Positions 47,564 to 61,125 of a stretch of 64,000 nt of DNA are shown here, piece after piece. The stretch lies in the NCBI GenBank assembly GCA_021654635.1, contig AP025179.1:1674001-1738000 (forward strand), given 5' to 3'. Position numbers and translations under genes: made by a program. How positions within the stretch are numbered: position 1 is the first letter of the stretch; each line of letters begins with the position of its first letter. A model generated the notes under the pieces. The model ran no database searches. It saw only the letters and a list, made by a program, of their open reading frames with translations, and was not told the DNA's origin. This DNA comes from Mycobacterium kiyosense. GTDB lineage: Bacteria > Actinomycetota > Actinomycetes > Mycobacteriales > Mycobacteriaceae.

Positions 47564-47987
47564 CGACCGGAATCTCGCGCTCCGTCCAATGCTGATACTT
47601 CGCGAAGTCGGCATAGAGATCGACCAATCTCGGCCACAGTGCGGCACGCTCCGCAGGCGTGGCGACGTGCGCGGAAACCTCGATGTTGCGCCGGCCCGGC
47701 ACGTGTACCCGGGTCGCGGGGTGTGTCTTGAGGTTGAAGTACCACTGCGGATTCTTCGGGTGACCGCCTTGCGACGCGACGATCACGTAGTCGTCGCCGT
47801 CCTGCAGATACACCAGGGGGGTGGTGAACAGCTTGTTGGATTTGCGGCCGCGGTGCTCGAGCAACAGTGTCGGCACCGGCTTATGGAAACCGGCCCCGAT
47901 CCGCCACTTGTTGCCGACCCGGCCGTTGGTCAGTTTGAACACCGCGACGTGCGCCTTGGCGGCGTACTTCATCACTTTGGTCGTCAC
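47544..47987 (-). CDS. Deazaflavin (F420)-dependent nitroreductase, DDN family
   Basis: A 147-residue protein with TLLLEHRGRKSNKLFTTPL, VIVASQGGHPKNPQWYFNL and AERAALWPRLVDLYADFAKYQ, the standard marks of the DDN/Rv1558 family of F420H2-dependent reductases. The substrate is unknown. Confidence 0.88.
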   Translation of the reverse strand: MTTKVMKYAAKAHVAVFKLTNGRVGNKWRIGAGFHKPVPTLLLEHRGRKSNKLFTTPLVYLQDGDDYVIVASQGGHPKNPQWYFNLKTHPATRVHVPGRRNIEVSAHVATPAERAALWPRLVDLYADFAKYQHWTEREIPVVILSPR

Positions 47988-48076
47988 CGGTGACGCAAGG
48001 CCCTGGGGCGCCTCTTCGGGCAGCGAGAACTTGGAAATCCTTATCTCCTTGTTCGAGAAGGCTTTTCAGTAGGAGG

Positions 48077-48310
48077 TCACGAAGCCTTGGCGTACCGGCG
48101 AACCAGGTCGTGGTCGCCGAACGTGCCGTTGTGCTGCTGGCCGTGGGTGTCGCTGCCGAAGAACGTCCATTTCTTCGGTCCGGTCTGCGGACCGCTGATC
48201 ATCTTGACCACGTAACGCAATTCGGTGGGGCGCAGCGTGCCGATCGTGTCGCCGACTCGGATTTCCGATGGATGAATTTCGGGCGCGTCGGACCAATTTT
48301 CGATAACCAT
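48077..48310 (-). CDS. Small conserved-looking hypothetical protein
   Basis: A 77-residue protein beginning MVIENWSDAPEIHPSEIRVG, with GTLRPTELRYVVKMISG and WTFFGSDTHGQQH. The composition is balanced and a purine-rich stretch precedes the ATG, so I think it is real. No family recognised. Confidence 0.6.
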   Translation of the reverse strand: MVIENWSDAPEIHPSEIRVGDTIGTLRPTELRYVVKMISGPQTGPKKWTFFGSDTHGQQHNGTFGDHDLVRRYAKAS

Positions 48311-48578
48311 CTCTACCCGTCCTCATCGTTGTTGCCGCTACTTTACCCCCGATGTGCGAAGCGGCCCATCGCGGTCGGGGTTGCGGCGATGGCGTACCAT
48401 CAGCAGCGAGCCGTTTCGTTGTCAGCGGTGGTCTGCTGTGGATCAGGCCCACGGGCAATGTGATTCCTCCGTCGTCCCGCACCCGTGGGACGGTCGAGTT
48501 CGACCGTGAAGGAATAGCACCCGTGAGAACTCCGCATTCGCGCCAGCTGATGTGCGCGCCGCTGATCGCAGCGATCCG

Positions 48579-49043
48579 GTGACTTACCCGTTGAGCGGGC
48601 GACGCCGCGCCACCCCCATCCGGCTCACCCTGGCCGGCGAACTCGGGCGTGACATCGACGGCGCATGGTGGCCCCGGACCGATCGGATCAGTGGCGAATT
48701 GCCCGATCTCGTCGCAGCCCTGGGCTCCCGGCTCGGCGAAATCTGCGGAATCACCATCAACTGGCCGCACCTGCAGCGGCCACCAGACTTGAATTGGCAA
48801 GGTTGGCAGCACAAGAACCAACATGTGATCGTCCTGCAGAGCGAAAAAGGTTGTGCCAACGTATTGATCGTGCCGTACACCACCAACAGCGCACTGGCGA
48901 TGATGGTGCTGCGTCGCGCTGCGAACCTTCCCATCGCCCTCGCCGAGCAGGAAAGCACGCCGTTTCGCACCGCTGGGTCGATCCTCTGCGCCGCACAGCA
49001 ACAACGTGCCGCGGACGGTGCGGTACCTGTACCGGCCACCTGA
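48579..49043 (+). CDS. DUF5994 family protein
   Basis: A 154-residue protein, best started at GTG 48579. It shows ATPIRLTLAGELGRDIDGAWWPRT, ELPDLVAAL, NWPHLQRPPDLNW and CANVLIVPYTTNSALAMMVL, the pattern of the mycobacterial DUF5994 family. Function unknown. Confidence 0.8.
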   Translation: MTYPLSGRRRATPIRLTLAGELGRDIDGAWWPRTDRISGELPDLVAALGSRLGEICGITINWPHLQRPPDLNWQGWQHKNQHVIVLQSEKGCANVLIVPYTTNSALAMMVLRRAANLPIALAEQESTPFRTAGSILCAAQQQRAADGAVPVPAT

Positions 49044-49084
49044 GTGTCCGGGCCGCCGGGCCCCATTCCTGCTGGGTGCGTTGT

Positions 49085-50886
49085 TCAGCGGTGGAAGCGG
49101 CCGAACACGCGCCGCACCAGGCTTTCGCCGACGGCGGGCTGGCGGTCGGCGTACGGCCACGGCTGATTGCGTTCGGGCACCGACGCCGCCCTGGCCTGCT
49201 TGAGCTGCATCCGTAGGTGCTGACGCAGGTCGTGCAGTTGCGGCTCGTCCCAACGGTTTTGGGCTTCTGTCGGGTCATTCGTCAGGTCGTAGAGTTCCCA
49301 CTGGTCGTCGATCGGATCGGTTCGGTAGGCTTCGCCGCCGATTCCGTTGGCGGCCAAGTGGCGCACGCCGGGCTCGGTCCAGGTGCCCGGGTCGTCAAAG
49401 GTGCGCACCAGTTTCCACAGGTGGCCGGCCCCGCCGTCGGCGTCGTCGACGCGGACCACCAGGCCCTCGAAGTTGGACGCGACATGGGCTGGCAACTTGA
49501 TGCGAAGCGGCGCAGGCGGGTTCGCGTTTCTGCCGAGCATGCGGGCAAATGCCGAAGCGCTGGAGTCGCCTTCCAGCATGTTGTCACGCGTCAGCAGATA
49601 GACCGCGCGATCCTCGTCGGCCGCTGCCCCCGCCACCACCGGCATCAGGTCCCGCCCCGGCAGTGGGTGAACCTCGGAGAACGACTCGGCCAGCTCCGCC
49701 GCCACGGAATCGACGTCGATACCGGCCGCGCTCAGCAGCGTCGGCACCAGGTCCACGTGCGACGTCGGCGCCGAAACTGACCGCGGCGCAGTGGCTTTCG
49801 TACCGATACGGGCGACGACGAACGGCACCCGGGTGGCCTCGTCGTAGAGGTTGAACCATTTCTGATGCAGTCCGCCGTGCGCCCCCAGCAAGTCGCCGTG
49901 ATCGGACGTGCGCACCAGCACGGCGTCCTCGGAGCCGCCCTCGGTGACGGCGCGGCGCACTCGGTCGATCGGCCCGTCGACCTCGGCGTGCAGCCGGTAG
50001 TAGAGGTCGCGGTAGCGCTGCGCGCCGCGCTTGTAGGTGCGGCTGACCGCCGGTGACGGGCCGTAGCCGGAGTAGTAGGCCTCGCGGAACGCGATCTGCG
50101 CGGCCGGTTTGGCGGAGAGGTCTTCCTCGGCGGTGGGCGCGGCCGCGACCGGCGGCGGGTCCACCGGCGACGGCTGCACGGGGCAGCGCAGCACCCAGCC
50201 CGGGAACAGCACGATGTCGTGCGGGTTGACGAAGCTGGCCACCAACAGAAACGGCCGCTGGGCGGCCGGGTCCCCCGGCCCGGCGCCGGGCGTAGCGGTC
50301 TTCCAGCCAGGCCACCACGCGGTCGGCGATCAGCGGGTCGCGTCGGTAGCCGCTGTTGGCGTCGCCCGCGCCGTGCGGCTCCGGGCCTACCCAGCCCGAA
50401 AAGCCATATGGGGCAAGGGGATCGGCATCGAGGTAACGCTGAACCGCGTCTGGGTCGACGATGCCGTCGTCGTCGTTGGTGGCCAGCGGGCCACCGGTCT
50501 TCGGGGTCCTCGAGGTCGGCGTGCGAGATGTGCCACTTGCCGTCGTAGTGGGTGTCATAGCCGGCCGCCCGGAACCAGTTGCCCAGGGTGGGTACCTCGC
50601 CGGCGCGCAGCCAGCGCAGCCGCGAATCGTCGAAGCGCTTGCCGATGCCGTCGGTCTGGGTGACGCCGTGCAGGTCGGGATAGTGGCCGGTGAAGATCGT
50701 GGGACGACTCGGCACGCAGGCCAGCGACCCGGTGTAGTGGCGGGTGAAGTTGACGCCGTGCTCGTCGAACCACCGACGCCCGGTCAGGGTGCGCTGCCGC
50801 CAGTCCCGCAGCTCGGCCGATTCGTAGGGCGGGATCGCGCGTTCCTCGTCGGTCATCAGGATGACGATGTCGGGGCGCTCAGACAT
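49085..50886 (-). CDS. Sulfatase/alkaline-phosphatase-fold hydrolase, frameshifted twice as sequenced
   Basis: Three frames join into about 600 residues. The first has DIVILMTDEERAI and the active-site loop GSLACVPSRPTIFTGHYPDLHG, whose CVPSR cysteine is the formylglycine position. The second has NDDDGIVDPD and GFSGWVGPEPHG. The third has LVASFVNPHDIV, TSDHGDLLGAHGGLHQKW and a long C-terminal domain. Shifts are at the G4 run 50503-50506 (three restores LEDPKTGG) and near the C3 run 50279-50281 (two restores RRRPGDPAAQRPF). It resembles the M. tuberculosis hydrolase Rv3077. The natural sulfate or phosphate ester is unknown. Confidence 0.83.
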
Positions 50887-51328
50887 GGGTGGTCTCCAAT
50901 CGTCGTGCCAGCCCGGCGAGCAGCTTGTCGGATTGCTTGGCCAGGACGCGCAGCGTCACCCACTCGGCCATCCGGGCGGGCCGGCTTGCGCCGACCTCGA
51001 CGCTGGTGTCCAAGCTGACCAGGGTTTCCGGTCCCGACGGGCGTAGTGTCCAGCGGTTGGTGACCGTGCCCAACCTTTTGGGCAGGCCGTCGATCTGATA
51101 GGCGAGGGCGACGGGCGGATCGAACTCAGTGATGCGTTCCACCAGCGCATTGGGACCCACCTGTACGCGGCGGGTGGTGCCCACGGGATTGCCGTCCGGG
51201 CCCCTGTTGAGCACACAGGAGTGGTCGACGCCGTCGGCCCAGCTGCTCAGGTGACCGAAGTCGGCCAGGACATCCCAGATCTGCTGGGGAGGTGCCGCTA
51301 TGGTCCGGCTCCGGCTGATGGCTGCCAC
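50879..51328 (-). CDS. SRPBCC (START-like) family protein
   Basis: A protein of about 149 residues from GTG 51328: ISRSRTIAAPPQQIWDVLADFG, WADGVDHSCVL, GTTRRVQVGPNALVERITEFDPP and a long C-terminal helix. This is the polyketide cyclase/START-like ligand-binding fold. A TTG 12 bases upstream is another possible start. It overlaps the sulfatase gene by eight bases, so the two are one operon. Confidence 0.8.
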   Translation of the reverse strand: MAAISRSRTIAAPPQQIWDVLADFGHLSSWADGVDHSCVLNRGPDGNPVGTTRRVQVGPNALVERITEFDPPVALAYQIDGLPKRLGTVTNRWTLRPSGPETLVSLDTSVEVGASRPARMAEWVTLRVLAKQSDKLLAGLARRLETTHV

Positions 51329-51452
51329 CTCGACATCCAAGCACCTTTCGGCGAGGAAAATGTCGAACGGGGTTCGGCGAGCGCCGCCTTGACCCCACAC
51401 TATCGATAATGCTAAGCAAGTGCTCAGCATCCGATGATGGAAGGGATCGACG

Positions 51453-52907
51453 ATGACCCTGCAGGCAGTGCTGGACGAGCTTCGCGACCGCCCGGGTACC
51501 GGCGATGTCATTCCGGTCATCGACCCGGCGACCGAAGAGCGGATCACCGAGTTCACCGACTGCGGCCAAGAAGCGGTCAACGAGGCCGTTGCGCGGGCGA
51601 AGGCCTCCTTCGAGTCGGGTGTGTGGTCGGAGCTGCCGGGCCGGCAACGGGCCAAGATCATGTGGCGCATCGCGGATTTGATCGACGAGCACGCCGAGGA
51701 ATTCGCCCAGCTCGATTCGCTGAACACCGGCATGCCGTTGATGCAGGCGCAGTTGCAGATGTCCACGTGTTCGGAGTTCTTCCGCTACTACGCCGGCTGG
51801 TGTTCGAAGATCAACGGCGTCGCCTACGACGTCAAGACCGACGGCATCGCGACCGACGCTTTCGTCAACATGCACGCCTACACGCTCAAAGAGCCCTACG
51901 GCGTGGTGGGGCTGATCTTCCCGTGGAACGGCCCGATCTTCAATGCGAGCGCAAAGCTGGCTCCGGCGCTGGCGGCCGGCTGCAGCATGGTGGTCAAACC
52001 GGCAGAGGAGACGCCGCTGTCGGCGCTGCTGCTGGACCGGTTGATCCACCAGGCGGGCGTGCCCGACGGCGTCGCCAACCTGCTGACCGGCTACGGCCAC
52101 ACCGCGGGGGCGGCGATCACCGCGCATCCCGATGTCCAGAAGGTTGCGTTCACCGGCTCCACCGAGGTCGGTAAGGAGATCGTGCGCGCTTCCGCCGGAA
52201 ACCTGAAGAAGGTCACGCTCGAACTCGGCGGGAAGTCGCCGGTGCTGATCTTCGACGACGCCGACATGGACAAGGCCATCCTGATGGCGTCGCTGGGCAT
52301 CTTCGTACACTCCGGCCAGGGCTGCGTGTGCGGGTCGCGGATCTTCGCCCAGCGCGGCGTGTACGACCGTGTGGTCGAAGGCATCGCGATGATGGCCGAC
52401 ACCTTCAAGCTGGGCGCACCCAGCGAGGAGGGCTGCGTCAGCGGGCCGCTGATCAGCCAGAAGCAGCTGACCCGGGTGATGGGCTTCATCGACGAAGGCA
52501 AGAGCGACGGCGTCGAGGTGGTCACCGGCGGCTACCGCTTGGACCGCAAAGGGTACTTCGTGCATCCGACCGTGCTCACCAACGTCGATCCCGGCATGCG
52601 GCTCTACCAGCAGGAGATCTTCGGGCCGGTGGTCAGCATCCTGCCGTTCGATGACGAAGACGAGGCCGTTGCTATGGCGAACGACACCACCTACGGGCTG
52701 GCGGCTACCGCCTGGACGGAGAATCTGGGCCGGGCCCACCGGATCGTCAAGCGGCTGCAGGCGGGCAGCGTGCAGGTGAACTGCCAATTGGTGTTCGACC
52801 ACGATGTGCCGTTCGGCGGACACAAGCAGTCGGGCTGGGGTCAGGAGTTCGGCCGGGAAGGCATCGAGATGTACATGAAGTCGAAGTCGGTCTGGGCCCA
52901 GCTCTAG
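51453..52907 (+). CDS. Aldehyde dehydrogenase
   Basis: A 484-residue NAD(P)-dependent aldehyde dehydrogenase with IFPWNGPIFNASAKLAPALAAG (catalytic Asn), FTGSTEVGKEI, the glutamate in VTLELGGKSP, the nucleophile in HSGQGCVCGSR and EIFGPVVSILPF. The substrate is unknown. Divergent from the SRPBCC-sulfatase operon, with a 124-base gap that must hold both promoters. Confidence 0.9.
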   Translation: MTLQAVLDELRDRPGTGDVIPVIDPATEERITEFTDCGQEAVNEAVARAKASFESGVWSELPGRQRAKIMWRIADLIDEHAEEFAQLDSLNTGMPLMQAQLQMSTCSEFFRYYAGWCSKINGVAYDVKTDGIATDAFVNMHAYTLKEPYGVVGLIFPWNGPIFNASAKLAPALAAGCSMVVKPAEETPLSALLLDRLIHQAGVPDGVANLLTGYGHTAGAAITAHPDVQKVAFTGSTEVGKEIVRASAGNLKKVTLELGGKSPVLIFDDADMDKAILMASLGIFVHSGQGCVCGSRIFAQRGVYDRVVEGIAMMADTFKLGAPSEEGCVSGPLISQKQLTRVMGFIDEGKSDGVEVVTGGYRLDRKGYFVHPTVLTNVDPGMRLYQQEIFGPVVSILPFDDEDEAVAMANDTTYGLAATAWTENLGRAHRIVKRLQAGSVQVNCQLVFDHDVPFGGHKQSGWGQEFGREGIEMYMKSKSVWAQL

Positions 52908-52927
52908 CTGTCGCTACGGTTAGGGGC

Positions 52928-53846
52928 GTGTACGAACAGGTCAGCACCGACACCACACACCCCGCCGACATCGGCTCGCGCATCGACCCCGTCCTGGCGC
53001 GCAGTTGGCTGCTGGTCAACGGGACGCACGCCGACAGATTCGAGGCCGCGTCGCATTCGCGGGCGGACATCGTGGTGTTGGACATCGAGGACGCGGTGGC
53101 GCCCAAGGACAAGGTGACGGCCCGCGACAACGTGGTGCGGTGGCTGTCCGAAGGCAACGACGACTGGGTGCGGATCAACGGCTTCGGCACTCCATGGTGG
53201 GCCGAGGATCTCGCGCAGCTGGCGAATACCTCGGTGGGTGGCGTGATGCTGGCGATGGTCGAGTCCGTCGACCACGTCACCGAGACCGCCAAGCGGCTAC
53301 CCAACGTGCCGATCGTGGCATTGGTGGAAACCGCGCGCGGGCTGGAGCGCATCACCGAGATCGCCTCCGCCAAAGGCACTTTCCGGCTGGCGTTCGGAAT
53401 CGGGGACTTCCGGCGCGACACCGGTTTCGGCGAGGAACCCGCGACGCTGGCCTACGCACGGTCCCGGTTCACCATCGCGGCCAAGGCCGCCGGTCTGCCC
53501 AGCGCGATCGACGGGCCGACCATCGGTTCCAATCCGCTCAAGCTGATCGAGGCGTCCGCCGTCTCGGTCGAGTTCGGGATGACCGGCAAGATCTGCCTGT
53601 CGCCGGACCAGTGTGCGGTGGTGAACGAGGGTTTGTCGCCTTCACAAGAGGAAATCGGTTGGGCGAAAGAGTTTTTCGCCGAGTTCGAACGTGACGGGGG
53701 GAGAGATCCGCAACGGCTCGGACCTGCCCCGCATCGCGCGGGCGACCAAGATCCTCGACCTGGCCCGGTCCTACGGGATCGTGCCCTCGGAGTTCGAGGA
53801 CGACCAGGTGCATTCACCGGCGCCGTCGGACACCTACCACTACTGA
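52928..53846 (+). CDS. CitE-like HpcH/HpaI aldolase, frameshifted near the end as sequenced
   Basis: From GTG 52928. It shows RSWLLVNGTHADRFEAASHS, VVLDIEDAVAPKDK, WVRINGFGTPW, ALVETARGLERI and GMTGKICLSPDQ, the marks of citrate-lyase beta-like aldolases (malyl-CoA lyase group). A G6 run at 53696-53701 breaks the C-terminus; five Gs give GGEIRNGSDLPRIARATKI and end in PSDTYHY-stop at 53846. About 306 residues. The M. tuberculosis relative appears to be Rv3075c. The end overlaps the convergent phosphotransferase gene. Confidence 0.83.
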
Positions 53847-54918
53847 GCGCCGGTGATCTCGGCCAGCGCCCCCGCGCGGTGTCCAGGTCGGCGTAGGCCG
53901 CCGAATAGCGTTGCGCCAGTGCGACGGCGATGTCCGGGCGCTGCCACAGGTCGCCGGCGCTGGCCGTGCACAGCCAGATGGCCAACCCGTGTGCCACCGA
54001 CGCCCGGTAGCGCAGCCAGACCTCGTCGCTGCTCGGCATCTCCGGCCCGGGCAGCCCGAGCGACGCGCGATACTGTTCCAGGAGTTCACGTTCGCTGCTG
54101 CGCCGGTCTTCGATGGTCAGGGCGCCCTGCAGAAAATAACCCACATCCAGCGACCAGTTGCCGTGCCGGGCAACCTGCCAATCCAGGAACCCCACCTCTC
54201 CGCCGGGCAGCAGATAGGTGTTGCCGATGTGCGGGTCGCCGTGCAGCAGCGTCTGCGGCCCGGCGGTGAGGGTGCGGATGTACGGCTTCCAGGTTGCTTC
54301 GATGAGATCGTCGATACTCATTTCCAGCACCGCGGGCGGAGCCTCGTCGCCCAGCCGTGACTTCGCTTCATGCAGCGGCGCGTATTGCATTCCGTCCCAA
54401 GGCAGATATGGTTCGAGCCAGTTCAGCTCGGGGTATTGCCGCAGCCGGTCGCCCCAGAAGCGGCCGTGCATGCGGGCCAAACCCCTGATGCCCGAAGCGA
54501 CCTGCTCGACCGACATCGGCCGGGTCGCGTCGCGCGGGTCGGCGCCGCGTGCGGTGAGATCCTCCATGATCATCACGAAGTCGTAGTCGTCCTCGTCGAT
54601 CAGCGCGGTATAGACGACGGGATGTTCCACAGGCAGTTCCACGCCGCACGTGAACAGCCGCGGTTCGTGGAACATACCGCTGGTCATCCGGATCATCTCT
54701 TTGTGCGCGGGGTCGGCGGCCTTGGCGAACACCGTCGCCGGTCCGGTGCCCGACGAGTAGGTGAGAGCGAGCCGGGCGCGCCGGTTGGTGCCGTCGTCGC
54801 GGCCGGCCACGATGACCGACTCGACCCGCGCGCCCGGATGCCGGTTGGCCAGCGCCTCCGTCATCCACGCGGGGGTGATGTCGTCCCAGGTCTGGGGCAC
54901 CGACAGGGAAGCGGTCAC
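53840..54918 (-). CDS. Aminoglycoside-phosphotransferase-like kinase (APH/ACAD10 type), frameshifted near the end
   Basis: From GTG 54918 with AAAGGA eight bases upstream. It has VEHPVVYTALIDEDDYDFVM, MEDLTARGADPRD, the catalytic loop LLHGDPHIGNTYLLPGGEVG and FLDWQVARHGNWSLDVGYF (metal site), typical of the APH-fold kinases widespread in mycobacteria. The C5 run at 53869-53873 appears one base short; six would give TARGALAEITGAQ-stop at 53840. About 359 residues. The phosphate acceptor is unknown; antibiotic resistance should not be assumed. Confidence 0.83.
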
Positions 54919-54951
54919 GCGCGGTCCTTTCGTCGCTGTTGGGCTCGGCAC

Positions 54952-56049
54952 TCAGTAGTCGTACTCGGCCAGTGAAGTTTCAGGCCGGTGTCCGGGCCCG
55001 TCCACCGTCATCGCGGCCGGCACCATTTCGCTGGTGACCAGTCCGTGGTGGGTGGTGAGTTCGTCGATGATGTCGAAGCTGCGGGCGATGGCCTGGGGTG
55101 TGTCGACGACGATCGTCGTCACCGGAACCTGGCGGGCAAGCTGGAATAGCTTGTCCCCGTGCGGTTTATGGTCGCCGTAGAAGCCCCAGGTGCCACGCAG
55201 CACCGTGGCCCCGCGCGCCGCGTGGGATTGCATCAGCTGCTGGATAATGGCGCGGTGGATCGGTTGCTCCCCGTCGTGGCCCGTCGCGGCGGTGTGCACC
55301 ATCAGCTTCTGCCACAGCGTGCGCCCCTGGCTGTCGGTCGGCGGCAGTTCCTGTGGGCGGGCGAACAATTCACCGTCACGTTTGCACAGACGCACCCGTT
55401 CGATGGTGAGCAGGGGATTAGTCAGCAGTTCGGCCAGTTCGGTTGCGGCCGCCGACACCTGCTGCGGCAACCCGACGGCAATGATCATTTGCGGCACGTT
55501 GACGTTGCGGCCGAAGAACCTGGCCCGTTGGCGCTGGCCGTGCACTGTTCCGTCGACACCGAGAAGCACTGTTGCACCGGCGAATCCGTGTCGATACAGC
55601 AGTTCGCAGATCGCGTAGTGGGCCGGCGCTCCGAGAACCCGTACCTGACGGCCGACGTACACGGTCATTTTGGCGGCGTCGCCGGTCCGGCTGTCGATTT
55701 CGCTGAAGGCGTCGGTGCCACTGTCTTTGGTGACCAGTCGCGCACGTTCCAGCGTCACCAGGCCGCGACCGGTCATCGCCATCGTTTGCTCGACCACCGC
55801 ACGGATCTTCGACTCGACGTCGACGGCGGCGATCGTGACCGGGGGATCCTCGGACAGGCTCAGCGAACTGTCGCTGCGCAGATCGCCCTTCGGCCCGAAA
55901 CTTGTTATGCCACGCAGCATTACGCTAGTAGCGATGTCCCGCGAGCCGAACAGGTCCAGCAGGCCATCGGCCAGGAATCGCCTCGGTTCGCCGACCACTC
56001 GCTCGCGTTCGCCGAAATAGGCGGTGAGTTTGAGGCTCTGCTCGCTCAT
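54952..56049 (-). CDS. DUF190 protein linked to CrcB
   Basis: From ATG 56049 the 365-residue protein has three repeats of a PII-like DUF190 domain: LTAYFGERERVVGEPRRFLA, MTVYVGRQVRVLGAPAHYAI and a third near residue 250 with GATVLRGTWGFYGD. DUF190 proteins occur beside CrcB fluoride channels, as in Rv3071 of M. tuberculosis. It overlaps crcB by ATGA, so all three genes form one operon. Its role in fluoride export or regulation is not known. Confidence 0.87.
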   Translation of the reverse strand: MSEQSLKLTAYFGERERVVGEPRRFLADGLLDLFGSRDIATSVMLRGITSFGPKGDLRSDSSLSLSEDPPVTIAAVDVESKIRAVVEQTMAMTGRGLVTLERARLVTKDSGTDAFSEIDSRTGDAAKMTVYVGRQVRVLGAPAHYAICELLYRHGFAGATVLLGVDGTVHGQRQRARFFGRNVNVPQMIIAVGLPQQVSAAATELAELLTNPLLTIERVRLCKRDGELFARPQELPPTDSQGRTLWQKLMVHTAATGHDGEQPIHRAIIQQLMQSHAARGATVLRGTWGFYGDHKPHGDKLFQLARQVPVTTIVVDTPQAIARSFDIIDELTTHHGLVTSEMVPAAMTVDGPGHRPETSLAEYDY

Positions 56050-56414
56050 ATCAGCTCTGCGATCCATTGCCCTAGCAGTACCGCGGCCAACCCGAGGACG
56101 ACACTGACGGCGAGATTGGCGCACGCCGCGAACAACTGTCGTTCTTCGCTGAGCCGCTGGGTTTCCAGCATCCAGGTGGAAAAGGTGGTGTAGGCGCCGA
56201 CGAACGCGGTGCCGGCCAGCAGCGCGACATCTTTGGGCAACGCCAGGTTGGCCAGAAAGCCGAGCAGTGCGGCGCCGGTGACGTTCACCGTGAGCGTGCC
56301 GTACGGGAAGGGGCGGGCCACGCGGCGGGCAACGGTGCGATCCACCAGAAACCGCGATACCGAGCCGACGCCCCCGATCAGCATGACCCCGAGCCAGACC
56401 AGAGCCGTCGTCAT
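56046..56414 (-). CDS. crcB: Fluoride channel subunit CrcB (second of pair)
   Basis: A 122-residue membrane protein with four hydrophobic helices, [31 protein letters not shown] and [16 protein letters not shown], the CrcB/Fluc pattern including the conserved Asn and the FSTW motif. Paired crcB genes usually form a heterodimeric F- channel. The start is ATG 56414, overlapping the upstream crcB stop as ATGA. Confidence 0.92.
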   Translation of the reverse strand: MTTALVWLGVMLIGGVGSVSRFLVDRTVARRVARPFPYGTLTVNVTGAALLGFLANLALPKDVALLAGTAFVGAYTTFSTWMLETQRLSEERQLFAACANLAVSVVLGLAAVLLGQWIAELI

Positions 56415-56806
56415 CGCAAGCGCACCCGGCGTACCAGGGCGGTGGCCAGATACACCGCCAGTAGGCCGAGCACGATGCTGACGACGGTGTAGGTGACGGC
56501 CAGCACCCAATGGCCGTGCTGGACCATCCTGACCGTCTCGACCTGCATGGTGGAGAAGGTGGTCAGCCCGCCGCACAATCCGGTGCCCAGCATCGGGCGC
56601 CGGTAGCTGGACAGCGGCAGTCGTTCGAGTAATCGGGTGGTGAAATAGCCGACCAGGAAGGCGCCCAGGATGTTGACGGTGAACGTCGGCCACGGCCAGC
56701 GCGCCGGATCGGGGACGGCGAGGGTGGCCAGCGCCGCGCGGGCCAGCGACCCCAGGGCTCCGCCGGCGAAGATCGCGGCCAGCTCCCGATAGTCGTGGCG
56801 TGCCAC
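56411..56806 (-). CDS. crcB: Fluoride channel subunit CrcB (first of pair)
   Basis: A 131-residue membrane protein with [29 protein letters not shown] and [15 protein letters not shown], typical of CrcB. It is the first gene of crcB-crcB-DUF190 and is divergent from pgmA, the same order as Rv3068c-Rv3071 in M. tuberculosis. Confidence 0.92.
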   Translation of the reverse strand: MARHDYRELAAIFAGGALGSLARAALATLAVPDPARWPWPTFTVNILGAFLVGYFTTRLLERLPLSSYRRPMLGTGLCGGLTTFSTMQVETVRMVQHGHWVLAVTYTVVSIVLGLLAVYLATALVRRVRLR

Positions 56807-56885
56807 CGGTTGTTTCCCTTCGGTATTTCAACTGTGCGCCTACGTAGCGTAGGGCGCGGTGCGGCGTATGGGCAGAATTGGTCCC

Positions 56886-60404
<3,519 letters not shown>

Positions 60405-60456
60405 GTCAGCACTCCTTCGGGGCGCGGGGGGCATTGTGGACAGTGGTTGTAGTGCC

Positions 60457-60827
60457 TCAGGCTTTGGTGAGGGGGACGAGCGCCGCGTGTGGGCATCCAG
60501 GGTCTTGTCGACGTATTGCTCGATGTCTTCGACCGCAGCTTCGGGTATGCCTTCGAACTTGGTGCTGAGGTAAGTGCCGAAATCCGGTAGGTCGTCGGCG
60601 GTAAACCAGCCTGCGGTGGTGAACAGTTCCATCGGGCTGATGGCGAGGACGCGGCCGATTGCGACCAGGTTCTCGACCCGTGGGTTCGCGATCAATCCCT
60701 GCTCGATTCTCCAAACAGTGCCAGGATCGACCTTGGCGCGCTTGGCGACCTCATTGGCGCTCAGGCGCAATTCCGTCCGCTTGATTTTGAGCAGGTTGAT
60801 AAGTTTTGCAATTTGTTCTGGTGTCAT
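60457..60827 (-). CDS. XRE-family repressor of the integrated element
   Basis: From ATG 60827 the protein reads MTPEQIAKLINLLKIKR, then the helix-turn-helix LRLSANEVAKRAKVDPGTVW and AIGRVLAISPMELF. The C-terminus is unclear: the frame as sequenced runs into the recombinase start, but one more base in the C5 run near 60473 would end it LTKA-stop at 60457, a normal length of about 123 residues. It probably represses the recombinase and itself; a palindrome lies 21 bases upstream. Confidence 0.72.
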
Positions 60828-60847
60828 TCGAATGGCGCCCCTTTGTA

Positions 60848-60865
60848 CCATTAATTGTACAATGG
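60848..60865. promoter_or_regulatory. Probable operator of the XRE repressor
   Basis: The perfect palindrome ATTGTACAAT (60854-60863) sits within the wider inverted pair CCATT (60848-60852) and AATGG (60861-60865). A related half-site TTGTAC starts at 60844 and ATTGCACAAA follows at about 60869. The region is AT-rich and lies just upstream of the repressor ATG. Confidence 0.6.
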
Positions 60866-60980
60866 AATATTGCACAAAATCAATACAAATACGCATTTCT
60901 GCGACGCATGAATTCATTGAATGGCCGTCAATTATTGCAAACTTTAAAAACGCTGGTCTCGGCTTGCGACGCCTTCCGAG

Positions 60981-60998
60981 CAACTGCAACTGCAACTG
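60981..60998. repeat. Tandem hexamer CAACTG x3
   Basis: CAACTG is repeated three times, then continues as a decayed copy (CAAGCG). It lies in the gene-poor gap between the XRE gene and the DUF4185 gene. No function is apparent. Confidence 0.55.
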
Positions 60999-61125
60999 CA
61001 AGCGCAACAGAGGTTTGCCCGCGAGTCTCGGCTGGACGGGCATTGTGGTCATCACGAGCCATTTCTATAGTGTGGATCTGGCCGTGATGTGGGTTATGCG
61101 ACTCCATAGCAGACAGGGGGCTCAC

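Noticed and set aside
48066..49253. 395-codon minus-strand frame
   Set aside because: Covers the DUF5994 gene in antisense and a shifted frame of the small gene at 48077; no family resemblance.
51126..52823. 565-codon minus-strand frame
   Set aside because: It is antisense to the aldehyde dehydrogenase, whose motifs are complete; the translation is rich in His, Gln and Arg as expected for a shadow. Only its last part coincides with the real SRPBCC gene.
53840..54918. Aminoglycoside resistance gene
   Set aside because: The APH fold is shared by many mycobacterial kinases of unknown substrate, and the neighbours are metabolic, so resistance is not supported.
56807..56885. Fluoride riboswitch upstream of the crcB pair
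   Set aside because: The gap is only about 80 bases and shared with pgmA, and I see no GG-GATGG type core of the crcB riboswitch.
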